This document shows positions 8,622 through 17,187 of a DNA stretch of 64,000 nucleotides, one piece after another. Positions within the stretch are counted from its first letter, which is position 1. The number at the start of each line of letters is the position of its first letter. The translations under genes and the position numbers were made by a program. The stretch is from JANLVI01 sp031363915. GTDB lineage: Bacteria > Vulcanimicrobiota > Vulcanimicrobiia > Vulcanimicrobiales > Vulcanimicrobiaceae. The notes beneath the pieces were generated by a model that ran no database searches, was not told the origin of the DNA, and worked only from the letters and a program-made list of their open reading frames with translations. The stretch spans positions 248,001 to 312,000 of the forward strand of contig JANLVI010000007.1 of NCBI GenBank assembly GCA_031363915.1, read 5' to 3'.

Positions 8622-8656
8622 TAGACGAGAGAGCATTGCTTTCTCGTCTTTTTTGT
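8622..8656 (+). terminator. Intrinsic terminator after the GSP17M-like gene
   Basis: AGACGAGA pairs with TCTCGTCT across a loop of about 10 bases, directly followed by a run of T residues at 8649-8655. Confidence 0.85.
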
Positions 8657-8749
8657 ATCCGACGAACTCCGGTACCGCTGAACCGCACAGGGCGTGTTCG
8701 GGCACTATCGAAAAATATTCGTCGCGGGGCACCGCAAAAGGAGTCGAGC

Positions 8750-8872
8750 GTGGAAGAACGTCCTGACGAAAAGTCGGCGGTCGAACCGGAAGTGAAGCCA
8801 CCCGAGCCGAAAAAAGAATTGCACGGGACCGCCCATCCGCCCGCGAATGAGGGCGTAATTCCCTCGAATTGA
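8750..8872 (+). CDS. Small acidic/proline-rich hypothetical protein
   Basis: 40 codons starting with GTG at 8750, with an AAAGGAG ribosome-binding site 7 bases upstream. The product is rich in Glu, Lys and Pro (repeats of the kind EPEVKPPEPKK) and probably unstructured. Nothing about function can be said. The upstream extension of the frame to 8636 overlaps the preceding terminator, so I exclude it. The lipoprotein gene follows 32 bases later. Confidence 0.4.
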   Translation: MEERPDEKSAVEPEVKPPEPKKELHGTAHPPANEGVIPSN

Positions 8873-8904
8873 GCTCGCTTAGCGGGTGCGGAAGGTGTTT
8901 CGAG

Positions 8905-9384
8905 ATGGCTTGCTTTCCCGTTAGATTTTGTGCGTTGTGGGCGACCGCAGGGCTGGCCCTCGTTGGATGTTCGGGCGGTTCGACGGCTTTGCCGTCGGCC
9001 TCGACGCTGGTGGTTTCCGGTGAATACATCGGCGCCACAAACGATCCGGTTGGCGGAGCGCAGTCGGCGACGACGACACTCGCGCAACACGGAAATGCCG
9101 TTGGCGGAACGTTGATGCTTGGGTTGGGGACCGCGAGCATCTCGGAGTCGATCGCCTTGACCATTTCGGGTCCCGCGCTTAGTGGGAGCGGAACAGCGAG
9201 CTTCAGTGGGGCCGTGTGCACGTTTGCGATCACTGCAACATATGCCAACAATCAAATCACCGGAACGTACGTTCCGGTTGGCGGATGCGCTGGCCGGAGC
9301 GGTACGATCTTACTCACGCAACAGTGCGCGAATCCCGCGGCATCTGCCGCGCGCCGCTCGCAGGGAGTCGTGCCGTCCTGTTAG
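8905..9384 (+). CDS. Putative lipoprotein, unknown function
   Basis: 159 residues from the ATG at 8905, preceded by GGAAGG. A signal peptide ends in the lipobox LALVGC (Cys about residue 22), followed by a Gly/Ser/Thr-rich linker. The rest is a beta-rich domain of about 115 residues with repeated short strands (GEYIGATNDPV, GGTLMLGLG, ITGTYVPVGGC) and a few cysteines, resembling secreted beta-sandwich domains. Its 3' end overlaps the 3' end of the TIR-NB-ARC gene by 4 bases, so the two genes converge. No family recognised. Confidence 0.6.
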   Translation: MACFPVRFCALWATAGLALVGCSGGSTALPSASTLVVSGEYIGATNDPVGGAQSATTTLAQHGNAVGGTLMLGLGTASISESIALTISGPALSGSGTASFSGAVCTFAITATYANNQITGTYVPVGGCAGRSGTILLTQQCANPAASAARRSQGVVPSC

Positions 9385-11936
9385 ATCGTTTGAGCGAGCG
9401 CGAGAGCATGCAGGTCGTCGAGTTCGGCGCCTTGCGCGAAGAGTGAGGCCAGTTTCTGCTCGTCGTAGGCACCGCGCAGTTCGCTCAGAAGGCGATCGAT
9501 GCGCAGCTCGTCGGTGTTGTCGGGTTTCCAACCCAAATCCGCCAAGCGCGCTTGAGAATATCCGAAGAGTTGCGCGGCCGCCGCGAGATCGGACGGCGCC
9601 GCGATCGCCGCAAGATAGCTGATCGCGTTTGCTATAACGGCGGCGTTATTCGATTCGCACGCGAGCTGGAGAACTTCGCGAGCCGCGGGACCACCCCGCT
9701 CGATATCCGCGATCGCAAGGGCGCTTGCTGCGACGTTGTTGAGCGCGTACAGTCGCAGGTCGCCGGTCGCGAGGCGCAGCGCTTCAAGCGAAAGCTCGAT
9801 GCCGCGTTCGAATTCGCCCGCGCCAATCTCGGCGATCGCCCACCAGTTAAGGGCGTTTGCGGTTTCATAGTCGCGTCCGAGCGTTCGAAAAATCGCGACG
9901 CACTCGGCGTAGTCGGCGCGCGCGCGCTCGAGTTCCTCGGGGCGGTAAATGATGCCGCAGCGCTGCAAGGTCGATGCAATTAGGCGCGCCTCGCCGAGTT
10001 CGCGCGCGCCCGCGATCGCTTCGGTCGCGAGTGCGACTGCGTCTTCGTAGTTGCCTTGGCGGGCGATTTGCTGCGCGAGTTGTGAGAGCGCGCGAACGAG
10101 GCCGCGCGTGTCGTCGCTTGCGCGATAGCGTTCGACGGCGCGGTGCACGTCCGCCGTCGCCGCAGTCAGCGCGACGCGATTGTTGTTGAGCATCGACATC
10201 CCGTAACGCAAGCGCGCCTCAACGTTCGACGGAAGGGTCGCCGCGTTCGCTAAGGCTTTCTCGCACCAGGAAACGCCTTCGGCCAACAGCGCGAGGCGAA
10301 GGAATACGGGTGAACTGTCTCCGGCCAGTCGCGCACCGAGCGCCGGATCGTGCGCTTCATCAACCGACCACGTCAGCGCGACACGCAGGTTGTCGAGTTC
10401 GACCCGCATCCGGGGCAGCCAGTCCGCGCGAGGCGCGGTATCCCACTCGAGGTACGCCGTCGCCGCGAGCCCTGCGAAAAACTCTGCATGTCGCCGCGCG
10501 ACATCCTGCGATTCGCCTTCGACCAGTCGGTCGCGGGCGTAGTCGTGGATCGACTGCAACATGTGATAGCGCTGGCCGGCTTCGTCGATTTCGGCGACGA
10601 CAAGCGACTTGTCGACCAGTGAGGACAGCAGATCGAGTGCCTCCCAGGGATCGATTGGATCGAACCCGGCGACGTCGGTGACGGCGTCGAGCATAAACGT
10701 GCCGCCGAACGCCGACGCCCGTCGAAACAGCGCTGCCTCTGAATCGCCGAGCAGATCGTAGCTCCAATCGATGAGGGCGCGCAGCGTCTGCTGGTGCGGG
10801 AGCGCCGTGCGGTTCCCGCCGGTGAGGATTCGGAAACGTTCGTTCAACCTTCGCGCGAGTTCGTCAATAGATATGACCCGCACGCGCGCCGCGGCAAGCT
10901 CGATTGCAAGCGCGAGGCCGTCGAGTCGCTTGCAGATCGACTCGACGGTAGCGGCGCTTGACGGCGAGAGTTCGAAAAGCGGATTGCTCGCCGTCGCGCG
11001 TTCGCAGAAGAGTTTTACCGCGGTCTTCGTGTCAAAGGGCTGCAGCCGGTAGACTCGTTCGCCCGCGAGGTTGAGCGATTCGCGGCTCGTCGCAAGGATC
11101 GTCGCCGCCGGGCACGCGTTGAGGATCGCGCTCGCGATGCGTGCTGCTTCGGCGACGACGTGTTCGCAGTTGTCGAACACGAGGCCCACGTTTCGTTGGC
11201 CGATCGTACGTACGAGCGCCTCGATCGGGGGACGCTCGCCGCCGTCGGTCGCGCCGATCGTCGTGAGGATCGTCGATGCGATCAGCGCAGGATCGGAGAT
11301 CGGCGAGAGATCGACGAACCAGACGTCATCACCGAGATCGTCTCTTTCCATCGCAGCAGCGAGCGCAAGCCGCGTTTTCCCGACGCCTCCCGGCCCGACG
11401 ATCGTGACGAGTGGCCCCTCGCCTAAGAGTCCTACCACACGTGCGAGATCGTCGCTACGGCCGATGAAACTCGTGCCCATGCGGGGCAGGTTGCGTTGAC
11501 GCCGCGGCGCTTCGCCCGTCGTGCGTTTGGGTGCGAGCACGTTGCGAACGGCGCCCGGCAGCATCGTAAGCGCCCCCGCAAAATCTTCGAAGGCGTCGAG
11601 CCAGTGCCGCCGTCGGAGATAAAACTCAGCCCCCGCATACGGATCGAGTTTTTCGATCCGTATGCTCAAGATGGGCAGGCTGCGGCTGGAGGCGAGTTCG
11701 AGTTCGTTGAGCACGGCGTCGGAGTCGTTTGCGGCGCGCGAATACACGAGCACGACGATGCGGCTTGCGGCGATCGCATCGACAAGAAAGTGCGCGTACG
11801 ATACGCCGGGCTGACCGTCGCGCGGCGCGATCCAACAGGTAAGGCCGTCGACCTCGAGCGCAGCGCAGACCGCATCCGCCGCTGCCCGGTCGACCGTCGA
11901 ATAACTGATGAAGACGTCGTGTGCGCTTGGCTGCAC
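9381..11936 (-). CDS. TIR-NB-ARC-TPR STAND ATPase (NLR-like)
   Basis: 851-residue protein. Residues 6-125 form a TIR domain (HDVFISYS at 6-13, CWIAPRD at 34-40). Glu78 in VLNELELA sits where the catalytic glutamate of NAD-cleaving TIRs is expected. Residues about 150-480 are an NB-ARC/AP-ATPase-type module: FIGRSDDL, Walker A GPGGVGKT at 181-188, LVFDNCEHV as Walker B, and GLALAIELAAARV as the GLPL-like motif. From about 480 to the end are helical TPR-like repeats. Such STAND proteins sense a trigger through the repeats, oligomerise, and activate the effector domain. The GTG start at 11936 lies 3 bases after the SLOG gene stop with no clear ribosome-binding site, so translation is probably coupled. 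Related NB-ARC/TPR regulators usually carry LuxR- or BTAD-type DNA-binding domains; this one has TIR instead. Confidence 0.85.
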   Translation of the reverse strand: MQPSAHDVFISYSTVDRAAADAVCAALEVDGLTCWIAPRDGQPGVSYAHFLVDAIAASRIVVLVYSRAANDSDAVLNELELASSRSLPILSIRIEKLDPYAGAEFYLRRRHWLDAFEDFAGALTMLPGAVRNVLAPKRTTGEAPRRQRNLPRMGTSFIGRSDDLARVVGLLGEGPLVTIVGPGGVGKTRLALAAAMERDDLGDDVWFVDLSPISDPALIASTILTTIGATDGGERPPIEALVRTIGQRNVGLVFDNCEHVVAEAARIASAILNACPAATILATSRESLNLAGERVYRLQPFDTKTAVKLFCERATASNPLFELSPSSAATVESICKRLDGLALAIELAAARVRVISIDELARRLNERFRILTGGNRTALPHQQTLRALIDWSYDLLGDSEAALFRRASAFGGTFMLDAVTDVAGFDPIDPWEALDLLSSLVDKSLVVAEIDEAGQRYHMLQSIHDYARDRLVEGESQDVARRHAEFFAGLAATAYLEWDTAPRADWLPRMRVELDNLRVALTWSVDEAHDPALGARLAGDSSPVFLRLALLAEGVSWCEKALANAATLPSNVEARLRYGMSMLNNNRVALTAATADVHRAVERYRASDDTRGLVRALSQLAQQIARQGNYEDAVALATEAIAGARELGEARLIASTLQRCGIIYRPEELERARADYAECVAIFRTLGRDYETANALNWWAIAEIGAGEFERGIELSLEALRLATGDLRLYALNNVAASALAIADIERGGPAAREVLQLACESNNAAVIANAISYLAAIAAPSDLAAAAQLFGYSQARLADLGWKPDNTDELRIDRLLSELRGAYDEQKLASLFAQGAELDDLHALALAQTI

Positions 11937-11939
11937 GGG

Positions 11940-13532
11940 TCAGCCCGATCCCAGCGGAACTTCGATTCGGCGGCCGCGGCGTAGCGCGAGCCAATCAGCG
12001 CTCTCGTGCAGCGCTTCTTTGCCGAGGTCATCGGCAATGAGCGAGCGTGCGCGAGCATTGCGCGGTTCGTCCCATGCATCGAGTGCTTGCGTGAAGAGTA
12101 AATCCATCCCGGCCAGACGCGCCGCTTCCTCCGACATCGCGACTTGTTTAATCCACGCCCCGATCGTCCCCGCGAACGCGGGCAAGACGCCCATCAGCAT
12201 GATGAGTTCGTGCTGGTAGGTCTGCAAGTTGACGATCCAATGTCCCGCGATCTCCAGAAATGCCGCGAGCAGACCCAGCGCGTAGGCGACCCCACTGAGT
12301 CGGTTGAGGAGTTGCAGCAGACGTTCGCGTTTGCCGGCGCTGCGGCGGAAATAGTCGCGTTGATCGACGATCCACTGCCGAACGGCACCTTCGTCGATCG
12401 CTGCGTGGCGGGCGGTGCGCGCGGTGCGCCGACGTTCCAGCGTTTGCATCACCGCATCGTCGGTCGTATACGCGCGCAGTGCGAATTGAATCCAGCGCAA
12501 TTCGTTGCGATGTTTGCGCAGATAGTATTCTGCAACCGACCAATTGAGACCGCTGCGCATCCACATCACCTGGATGCGCAGCGCTTCGGCGAGGGTTCGA
12601 TAATCGAGGTGCCGCTGCTCGAAATTCTCCCGCCGCCCGATCATCCAGATCGCAGCGCCGGTGCCGAGCGCGCAGAAATAAACGAGCAAGGCGACGATCG
12701 GGCGATTGTATTCCGAGTAGATCGCGTATGAGAGAACGAGGACCGTCAAGCTTGCAAATACCGCGACGCGTGCGGCGCGAACGCGGCCCTGCATATGAAG
12801 CGCGAATGCGTCGGCATGCGTGAACGCCTGCTCGAGCGCCGTGCCCGCCGTCGTGCCGCGTGCCGGGGTCGCGTTGAAAATGTCGATCTCCGCTAGCGAT
12901 TCCAAATATGGTCCGATCGCATCGAGTGCGATGAAACCCTCGTCGTTCTCGGGCCGATGGTGCGGCGCGCGTCGGCGGCGGATCGGAATGTGATAGACAA
13001 GACCGGATTCGATGGGATCGGTGAGCACCGCATCGGAGGCAAGTCGACGATTGAGTTTCGATGCGATCGTGAAGGCCGTACCGCCAACGGCGGAACGTTC
13101 GGATCCGTCCCAGAGCCCGAGCAAAATTTGACAGCGCACGGCGAGAAAGTCCGCGAGCAGCGCATAGGTGTTATCATGCGGGTCCGTTGCGAGCGGATCG
13201 AGCACGATCGGCGGGCGTCCCTCCAAGAGTCGGTCGTAGGTCTCGCGTGCATGGGGATCGGTGTTTAGCGTCGTGCGAAAAATGGCGGCTGGGACGGCGA
13301 GCACCGGCACGAGTTCGGCGCCGAAGACGAGCGCAATCTCGGCCACCAGCTGATCGGCACCGGCCGCTAGACCGCAGAACACGCGCAGCGGCGTGTGCGG
13401 GAAGCGTTCCGCGAGCATCCGGAAAAACGTCGTGACGCTCGCGGCGATCGCATCGCGGTCCTCGGCCAATAGGTCACGGTGCCCGGTCACTCCGATCAGG
13501 AGTGGAATCCGGTAGTCGGCTCCGGCGGTCAT
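11940..13532 (-). CDS. SLOG-domain nucleotide sensor fused to four-helix membrane module
   Basis: 530 residues. Residues 8-160 look like a SLOG (SMF/DprA-LOG) Rossmann domain: GVTGHRDL (14-21), CGLAAGADQL (53-62), ILLGLWDG (136-143) and GGT (150-152). The membrane part has two helix pairs (about 256-272 and 278-298; 413-433 and 441-461), separated by an amphipathic region with YRTLAEALRIQ and WIVDQRDYFRRSAGKR. The latter resembles SLATT/DUF4231-type effector segments. SLOG domains bind nucleotides or nucleotide-derived signals, and in conflict systems they are paired with membrane effectors. Here the partner is the TIR-NB-ARC gene 3 bases downstream. Domain assignment is by motif recognition. 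Confidence 0.7.
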   Translation of the reverse strand: MTAGADYRIPLLIGVTGHRDLLAEDRDAIAASVTTFFRMLAERFPHTPLRVFCGLAAGADQLVAEIALVFGAELVPVLAVPAAIFRTTLNTDPHARETYDRLLEGRPPIVLDPLATDPHDNTYALLADFLAVRCQILLGLWDGSERSAVGGTAFTIASKLNRRLASDAVLTDPIESGLVYHIPIRRRRAPHHRPENDEGFIALDAIGPYLESLAEIDIFNATPARGTTAGTALEQAFTHADAFALHMQGRVRAARVAVFASLTVLVLSYAIYSEYNRPIVALLVYFCALGTGAAIWMIGRRENFEQRHLDYRTLAEALRIQVMWMRSGLNWSVAEYYLRKHRNELRWIQFALRAYTTDDAVMQTLERRRTARTARHAAIDEGAVRQWIVDQRDYFRRSAGKRERLLQLLNRLSGVAYALGLLAAFLEIAGHWIVNLQTYQHELIMLMGVLPAFAGTIGAWIKQVAMSEEAARLAGMDLLFTQALDAWDEPRNARARSLIADDLGKEALHESADWLALRRGRRIEVPLGSG

Positions 13533-13565
13533 ACCTGCAGTATTTTGGCATCCGATGACGCGTTG

Positions 13566-13757
13566 TCATGCCCGGCTGGGGGAGGGATGGCTCATTTCCT
13601 TGGAATGCCAGGCAGCACGAGCTTTTCGCGCGTGAGACGGAGCGAGCGTGCGATCCAGCAGCGTTCGAGGGCATGGACGAGGTGTTGCGCGCGCGCCCTC
13701 ACGCGTGGCGTAGCTGATGAAAACGTCGTGCTGCCCGGAACGCCGCCGTGCAGGCAT
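13566..13757 (-). pseudogene. Decayed TIR-domain N-terminus
   Basis: From an ATG at 13757, the minus strand reads QHDVFISYATREGARA, a near-exact TIR start. After one frame change the same strand reads AQHLVHALERCWIA, the next TIR segments (compare LxxALE..CWIAP in the intact TIR downstream). After that no TIR sequence follows. It ends about 30 bases before the start of the SLOG gene on the same strand. It therefore looks like the broken 5' end of a second TIR gene, once first in the same operon. Confidence 0.6.
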
Positions 13758-13848
13758 GCTATTCGTCTTTCTCGCTCGCCCTGCCGTTTGGTGGGAAAGG
13801 CTCCGCCCGCGGGGCCGGGGTTCGGGCGTTGGCGAAGACCCAGTCGAA

Positions 13849-14334
13849 GTGAGCGAAAACGGTACCGCGAACGACACGAGCGGAAGCGATCGAGCTGCAC
13901 GTCCCGGGTGGGACGAGTATTTCATGGAGATCGCGCGCTCCGTTGCGACCCGCGCGACCTGCCCGCGCGCCAGAGTCGGGGCGGTGTTAGTTCGTGCACA
14001 CCGCATCCTGACGACCGGGTACAACGGCGCGCCCCGCGGCGTCGCGCACTGTACCGAAATCGGCTGCCTGCTAGTCAACGAGCATTGTCAGCGGGCGACC
14101 CATGCCGAGGCGAATGCCATCGTTCAGGGTGCCTTACACGGCGTGGGCCTCGAAGGCGCAACCGCGTACTGTACGCACCAGCCGTGCGTCAACTGTACGA
14201 AACTTTTGATCAGCGCGGGCATCGAGAAGATCATTTACGAGATCGCGTATCCCGACGCGATTGCTACGCAGTTGCTCTCCGAGGCGGGCGTTGCACTCGT
14301 GCCGTTCTCGGCGCTTGAGAAAACGCGCAAGTGA
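13849..14334 (+). CDS. comEB: dCMP deaminase (ComEB-like)
   Basis: 161-residue zinc-dependent cytidine/deoxycytidylate deaminase giving dUMP for thymidylate synthesis. Zinc motif THAEANAI supplies the His ligand and catalytic Glu; QPCVNC supplies the two Cys ligands. The segments WDEYFMEIARSVATRATCPR and TTGYNGAPRGVAHC are typical of dCMP deaminases. I use the GTG at 13849, since family members begin shortly before the WDEYF motif. The frame upstream overlaps the TIR remnant. The stop overlaps the next start by 4 bases. Confidence 0.88.
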   Translation: MSENGTANDTSGSDRAARPGWDEYFMEIARSVATRATCPRARVGAVLVRAHRILTTGYNGAPRGVAHCTEIGCLLVNEHCQRATHAEANAIVQGALHGVGLEGATAYCTHQPCVNCTKLLISAGIEKIIYEIAYPDAIATQLLSEAGVALVPFSALEKTRK

Positions 14335-15338
14335 GCAAGCTCTACATTCTCGTTACGATCGTCATCGCGATGATCACGGCATATGCGACAACGCCTGCGG
14401 TACGCAGGCTCGCGCTGCAAGTTGGGATGCTCGATGAGACGGGCGAGCGACGGATGCACGATGTTCCCAAGCCACGCATCGGCGGTATCGCCGTGTGGCT
14501 CGGCTTTGCGTTCGCGCTTTTTTCGATCGCCGGATTTGCAATCGCACGCCATCAACTGCGCGACCTTGATTCGATTCACAATATTCTCGGGATTCTCTTC
14601 GGCGCGACGCTGATCTTGGTCGTCGGTATTTGGGACGACGTGATGACGATGTCGGCGCGCAACAAGTTAGGTTTGCAGATCGTCGTCGCGTCGATCTCGA
14701 TGCTCTACGGGTTCATGATCCAAGGCGTTGACTTACCGTTCACGCACGATAAGTTTATCGCGTTTCCGCTGTACGTGAGTATCCCGATCACGCTGATCTG
14801 GTACCTCGGGATGATGAACGCGATCAACTTCATCGACGGCCTCGACGGTTTACTCTCGGGACTCACCGTCATCTCCGGCGCGTCGATTCTCGTGATCGCC
14901 TATCAGCACGGACACACGAGCGAAACGCTGATCCTCGCCGCGCTCATTGGCGGAGCACTCGGCTTTCTGCCGCACAACTTCAACCCTGCGAAAATCATCT
15001 TGGGTGATTCGGGCGCGCTGTTCATTGGGTATGTCTTCGCCACGACCTCGATCATCGGCGGGAGTAAGACCGCGATCTCGGTGAGCTTACTCTTGCCCGT
15101 CATTGCGCTTGCGCTTCCGATTCTCGATACCGCTGTCACCATCGTGCGTCGCACGCGGGCCGGGAAAAAGATCACCGAAGCCGATCGCGGACACTTTCAT
15201 CACCAGCTCATCTTTCGGTTCGGACTCAACGTCAAGCAGGCAGTTTTACTCATTTATGCGCTCTGCATCGTCCTGGGCGTCACCGCGCTCTTACTCTCAA
15301 ACGGCATCGGCGGCACGCACTTCGCGGGGACGCTCTAA
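14331..15338 (+). CDS. wecA: Undecaprenyl-phosphate GlcNAc-1-phosphate transferase (WecA/TagO)
   Basis: 335-residue polytopic membrane enzyme of the MraY/WecA family, which puts GlcNAc-1-phosphate on undecaprenyl phosphate to start surface-polysaccharide or teichoic-acid synthesis. Hallmarks are DETGERRMHDVPKPRIGGI at the first cytoplasmic loop, the acidic Mg-binding motif GIWDDVM, NFIDGLDGLLSG, and the HxxH-type segment RGHFHHQLI. About ten transmembrane helices are apparent. GTG start. Next to wecB, so the pathway is likely GlcNAc/ManNAc-containing polymer synthesis. Confidence 0.9.
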   Translation: MSKLYILVTIVIAMITAYATTPAVRRLALQVGMLDETGERRMHDVPKPRIGGIAVWLGFAFALFSIAGFAIARHQLRDLDSIHNILGILFGATLILVVGIWDDVMTMSARNKLGLQIVVASISMLYGFMIQGVDLPFTHDKFIAFPLYVSIPITLIWYLGMMNAINFIDGLDGLLSGLTVISGASILVIAYQHGHTSETLILAALIGGALGFLPHNFNPAKIILGDSGALFIGYVFATTSIIGGSKTAISVSLLLPVIALALPILDTAVTIVRRTRAGKKITEADRGHFHHQLIFRFGLNVKQAVLLIYALCIVLGVTALLLSNGIGGTHFAGTL

Positions 15339-16514
15339 ATGAGCGCGCCGCTTCGCGTTATGGTCGTGATGGGTACGCGTCCCGACACGATTAAAATGGC
15401 GCCGCTCGTCCTCGAACTGCAAAAGCATCGGCCCGCAATCGAGACCATCGTCGTCGTGACGGCGCAGCACCGGCAGATGCTCGATGAAGTGCTGAACCTT
15501 TTTGGCGTCACGCCCGATTACGATCTGGATATCATGACGCCCGCGCAAACGCTCACGGAAATCACGACGCGCGTGCTCACCCGTATGGAGCCGGTGCTGC
15601 TTCTGGCGAAGCCCGACGTCGTGCTGGTGCACGGTGATACGACGACGTCGAGCGCTGCGGCGCTTGCCGCGTTCTATGCGAAGATTCCGGTCGGTCACGT
15701 CGAGGCAGGTCTGCGCACGAGTACGATCGCCGAGCCGTTTCCCGAAGAACTCAACCGGCGCATGACGGGCGTGATGGCGACCTATCATTTCGCACCGACC
15801 GCGCGCGCCAAAGCGAACTTGCTCGCGGAGCGCGTGATTGCAAAGAACGTCTTCGTTACCGGCAATACCGTGATCGACGCGTTTCTCGCAACGGCGCGTC
15901 TCGCCGATGGCCGTCGCGTGCCGGCGCTTGCGGGGCTCGACGCATCCCGTCCGTTGATCTTCGTGACGGCGCACCGACGCGAAAATCACGATGCGATGCC
16001 GCAGATCGCGGAAGCCCTCAAAGAAATCGCATCGCTTCCGGAGCGCCCGCAAATTCTGTGGCCGGTCCATCCCTCGCCGATGGTCAAGCCGGTCGCGCAC
16101 CGGATCCTCGATGGCGTCCCGGGCGTGAGCCTCGTCGAGCCGCTCGATTACGCCGACACGGTCGCCGTCGTGAAGGCCGCGCGCTTCGTGCTCACCGATT
16201 CCGGCGGCTTGCAAGAAGAAGCGCCGACGCTCGGCAAGCCCGTGCTCGTGATGCGCCGCGAAACCGAACGGCCCGAGGGGCTCGATGCGGGGACGCTCGA
16301 GCTGATCGGCACCGATCGCGCGACGATCGTCGCGAAAGCAAAAGCGCTCCTCACGGATTCGCCGGTTTTCGTGAAAATGGCACATGCGAGCAACCCATAC
16401 GGTGACGGCCGAGCATCTGAGCGCATCGCTGCCTTCTTGCTGGCTGAATTTCGCGGCGGAGTGCGCCCGCTCGAATTCAGCCTCGACCGCGGAGCGGTCG
16501 AGGCTTCCGCTTAG
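15339..16514 (+). CDS. wecB: UDP-N-acetylglucosamine 2-epimerase (non-hydrolysing)
   Basis: 391-residue GT-B fold enzyme interconverting UDP-GlcNAc and UDP-ManNAc. Visible motifs: VMGTRPDTIKMAPL at the N-terminus, VVTAQHRQMLDEVL, VHGDTTTS, HVEAGLRT, EELNRRM, TAHRRENH, and the donor-binding DSGGLQEEAPTLGKP. The ATG follows the wecA stop directly. It supplies ManNAc precursors for cell-envelope polymers. In Firmicutes the homologue (mnaA) is also the last gene before atpI. Confidence 0.94.
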   Translation: MSAPLRVMVVMGTRPDTIKMAPLVLELQKHRPAIETIVVVTAQHRQMLDEVLNLFGVTPDYDLDIMTPAQTLTEITTRVLTRMEPVLLLAKPDVVLVHGDTTTSSAAALAAFYAKIPVGHVEAGLRTSTIAEPFPEELNRRMTGVMATYHFAPTARAKANLLAERVIAKNVFVTGNTVIDAFLATARLADGRRVPALAGLDASRPLIFVTAHRRENHDAMPQIAEALKEIASLPERPQILWPVHPSPMVKPVAHRILDGVPGVSLVEPLDYADTVAVVKAARFVLTDSGGLQEEAPTLGKPVLVMRRETERPEGLDAGTLELIGTDRATIVAKAKALLTDSPVFVKMAHASNPYGDGRASERIAAFLLAEFRGGVRPLEFSLDRGAVEASA

Positions 16515-16528
16515 CCGAAGACCGGCCG

Positions 16529-16744
16529 GTGCGTCTGATCGACATCGCCGGCGTCGGAGTCGGCTTTTCGGGAATGGTTCTTTTGGGACTGGCTTTGGGC
16601 TTTTTCCTCGCGAAGCGGGACGGCAACGGCCTGTGGATCGTGGTGGGGCTCGCTGCCGGTATGATCTTGGGCGGAGTCACGATGGGTCGCCGACTCTGGT
16701 CGTTCATGCGTGAAGACCTGCCAAACGAGCCGAAAATACGATGA
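16529..16744 (+). CDS. AtpZ-like small membrane protein
   Basis: 71 residues from a GTG at 16529, with two hydrophobic helices (about 8-28 and 35-52) joined by a short basic turn (AKRDGNG). This is the arrangement of AtpZ/AtpI-family proteins encoded at the head of F-ATPase operons and proposed to help assemble the c-ring or handle Mg2+. Position immediately before atpI supports the assignment. Its stop overlaps the atpI start by 4 bases. Confidence 0.6.
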   Translation: MRLIDIAGVGVGFSGMVLLGLALGFFLAKRDGNGLWIVVGLAAGMILGGVTMGRRLWSFMREDLPNEPKIR

Positions 16745-17187
16745 AAGTTGAGGAGGGTTCGATCCTGGGCGACGGTAATAGCGAAAGCGCCGCCATGGGC
16801 CTTGCTTTGCACGCGTATTTCGCGCGCAAACGGGTTGTGGGTGTGCGCGCCGCCATTTTTATCTGCGTTTTTGCCGTGTTCGCCTCGTTTTTCGGGGTCA
16901 AATTGGGGCTCGACGTTTTGCTCGGCGGTTCGTGCGGCATCGCCAATATGTTGCTGGTCATGCAGACGAACGAAGCGCTCCTCAGCCGAGGGCGGGGCGT
17001 TCTGCTCCATGTGGCACGGGGCCGGTTCCGGATGATCGGGTTTGCAGCGCTGGGCGCGGCGGTCACCATCTGGAGCCCCTGGTGGGCAATGGGGCTCTAT
17101 TTCACCGGATTTTTTGCGCCGCTGGCGGTCTATGCACTCCAGTTGCGCAGCGAGATCATAAGGGAAGCGTCGTGCACGAACAAATAG
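16741..17187 (+). CDS. atpI: ATP synthase subunit I (AtpI-like)
   Basis: 148-residue membrane protein with four hydrophobic segments (about 36-54, 58-76, 98-113, 118-134), the pattern of AtpI, an assembly factor for the c-ring. Sequence identity to known AtpI is not obvious by eye, so the call leans on topology and on its place directly before atpB. Its last 16 bases overlap the atpB start, indicating tight coupling. Confidence 0.65.
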   Translation: MKVEEGSILGDGNSESAAMGLALHAYFARKRVVGVRAAIFICVFAVFASFFGVKLGLDVLLGGSCGIANMLLVMQTNEALLSRGRGVLLHVARGRFRMIGFAALGAAVTIWSPWWAMGLYFTGFFAPLAVYALQLRSEIIREASCTNK

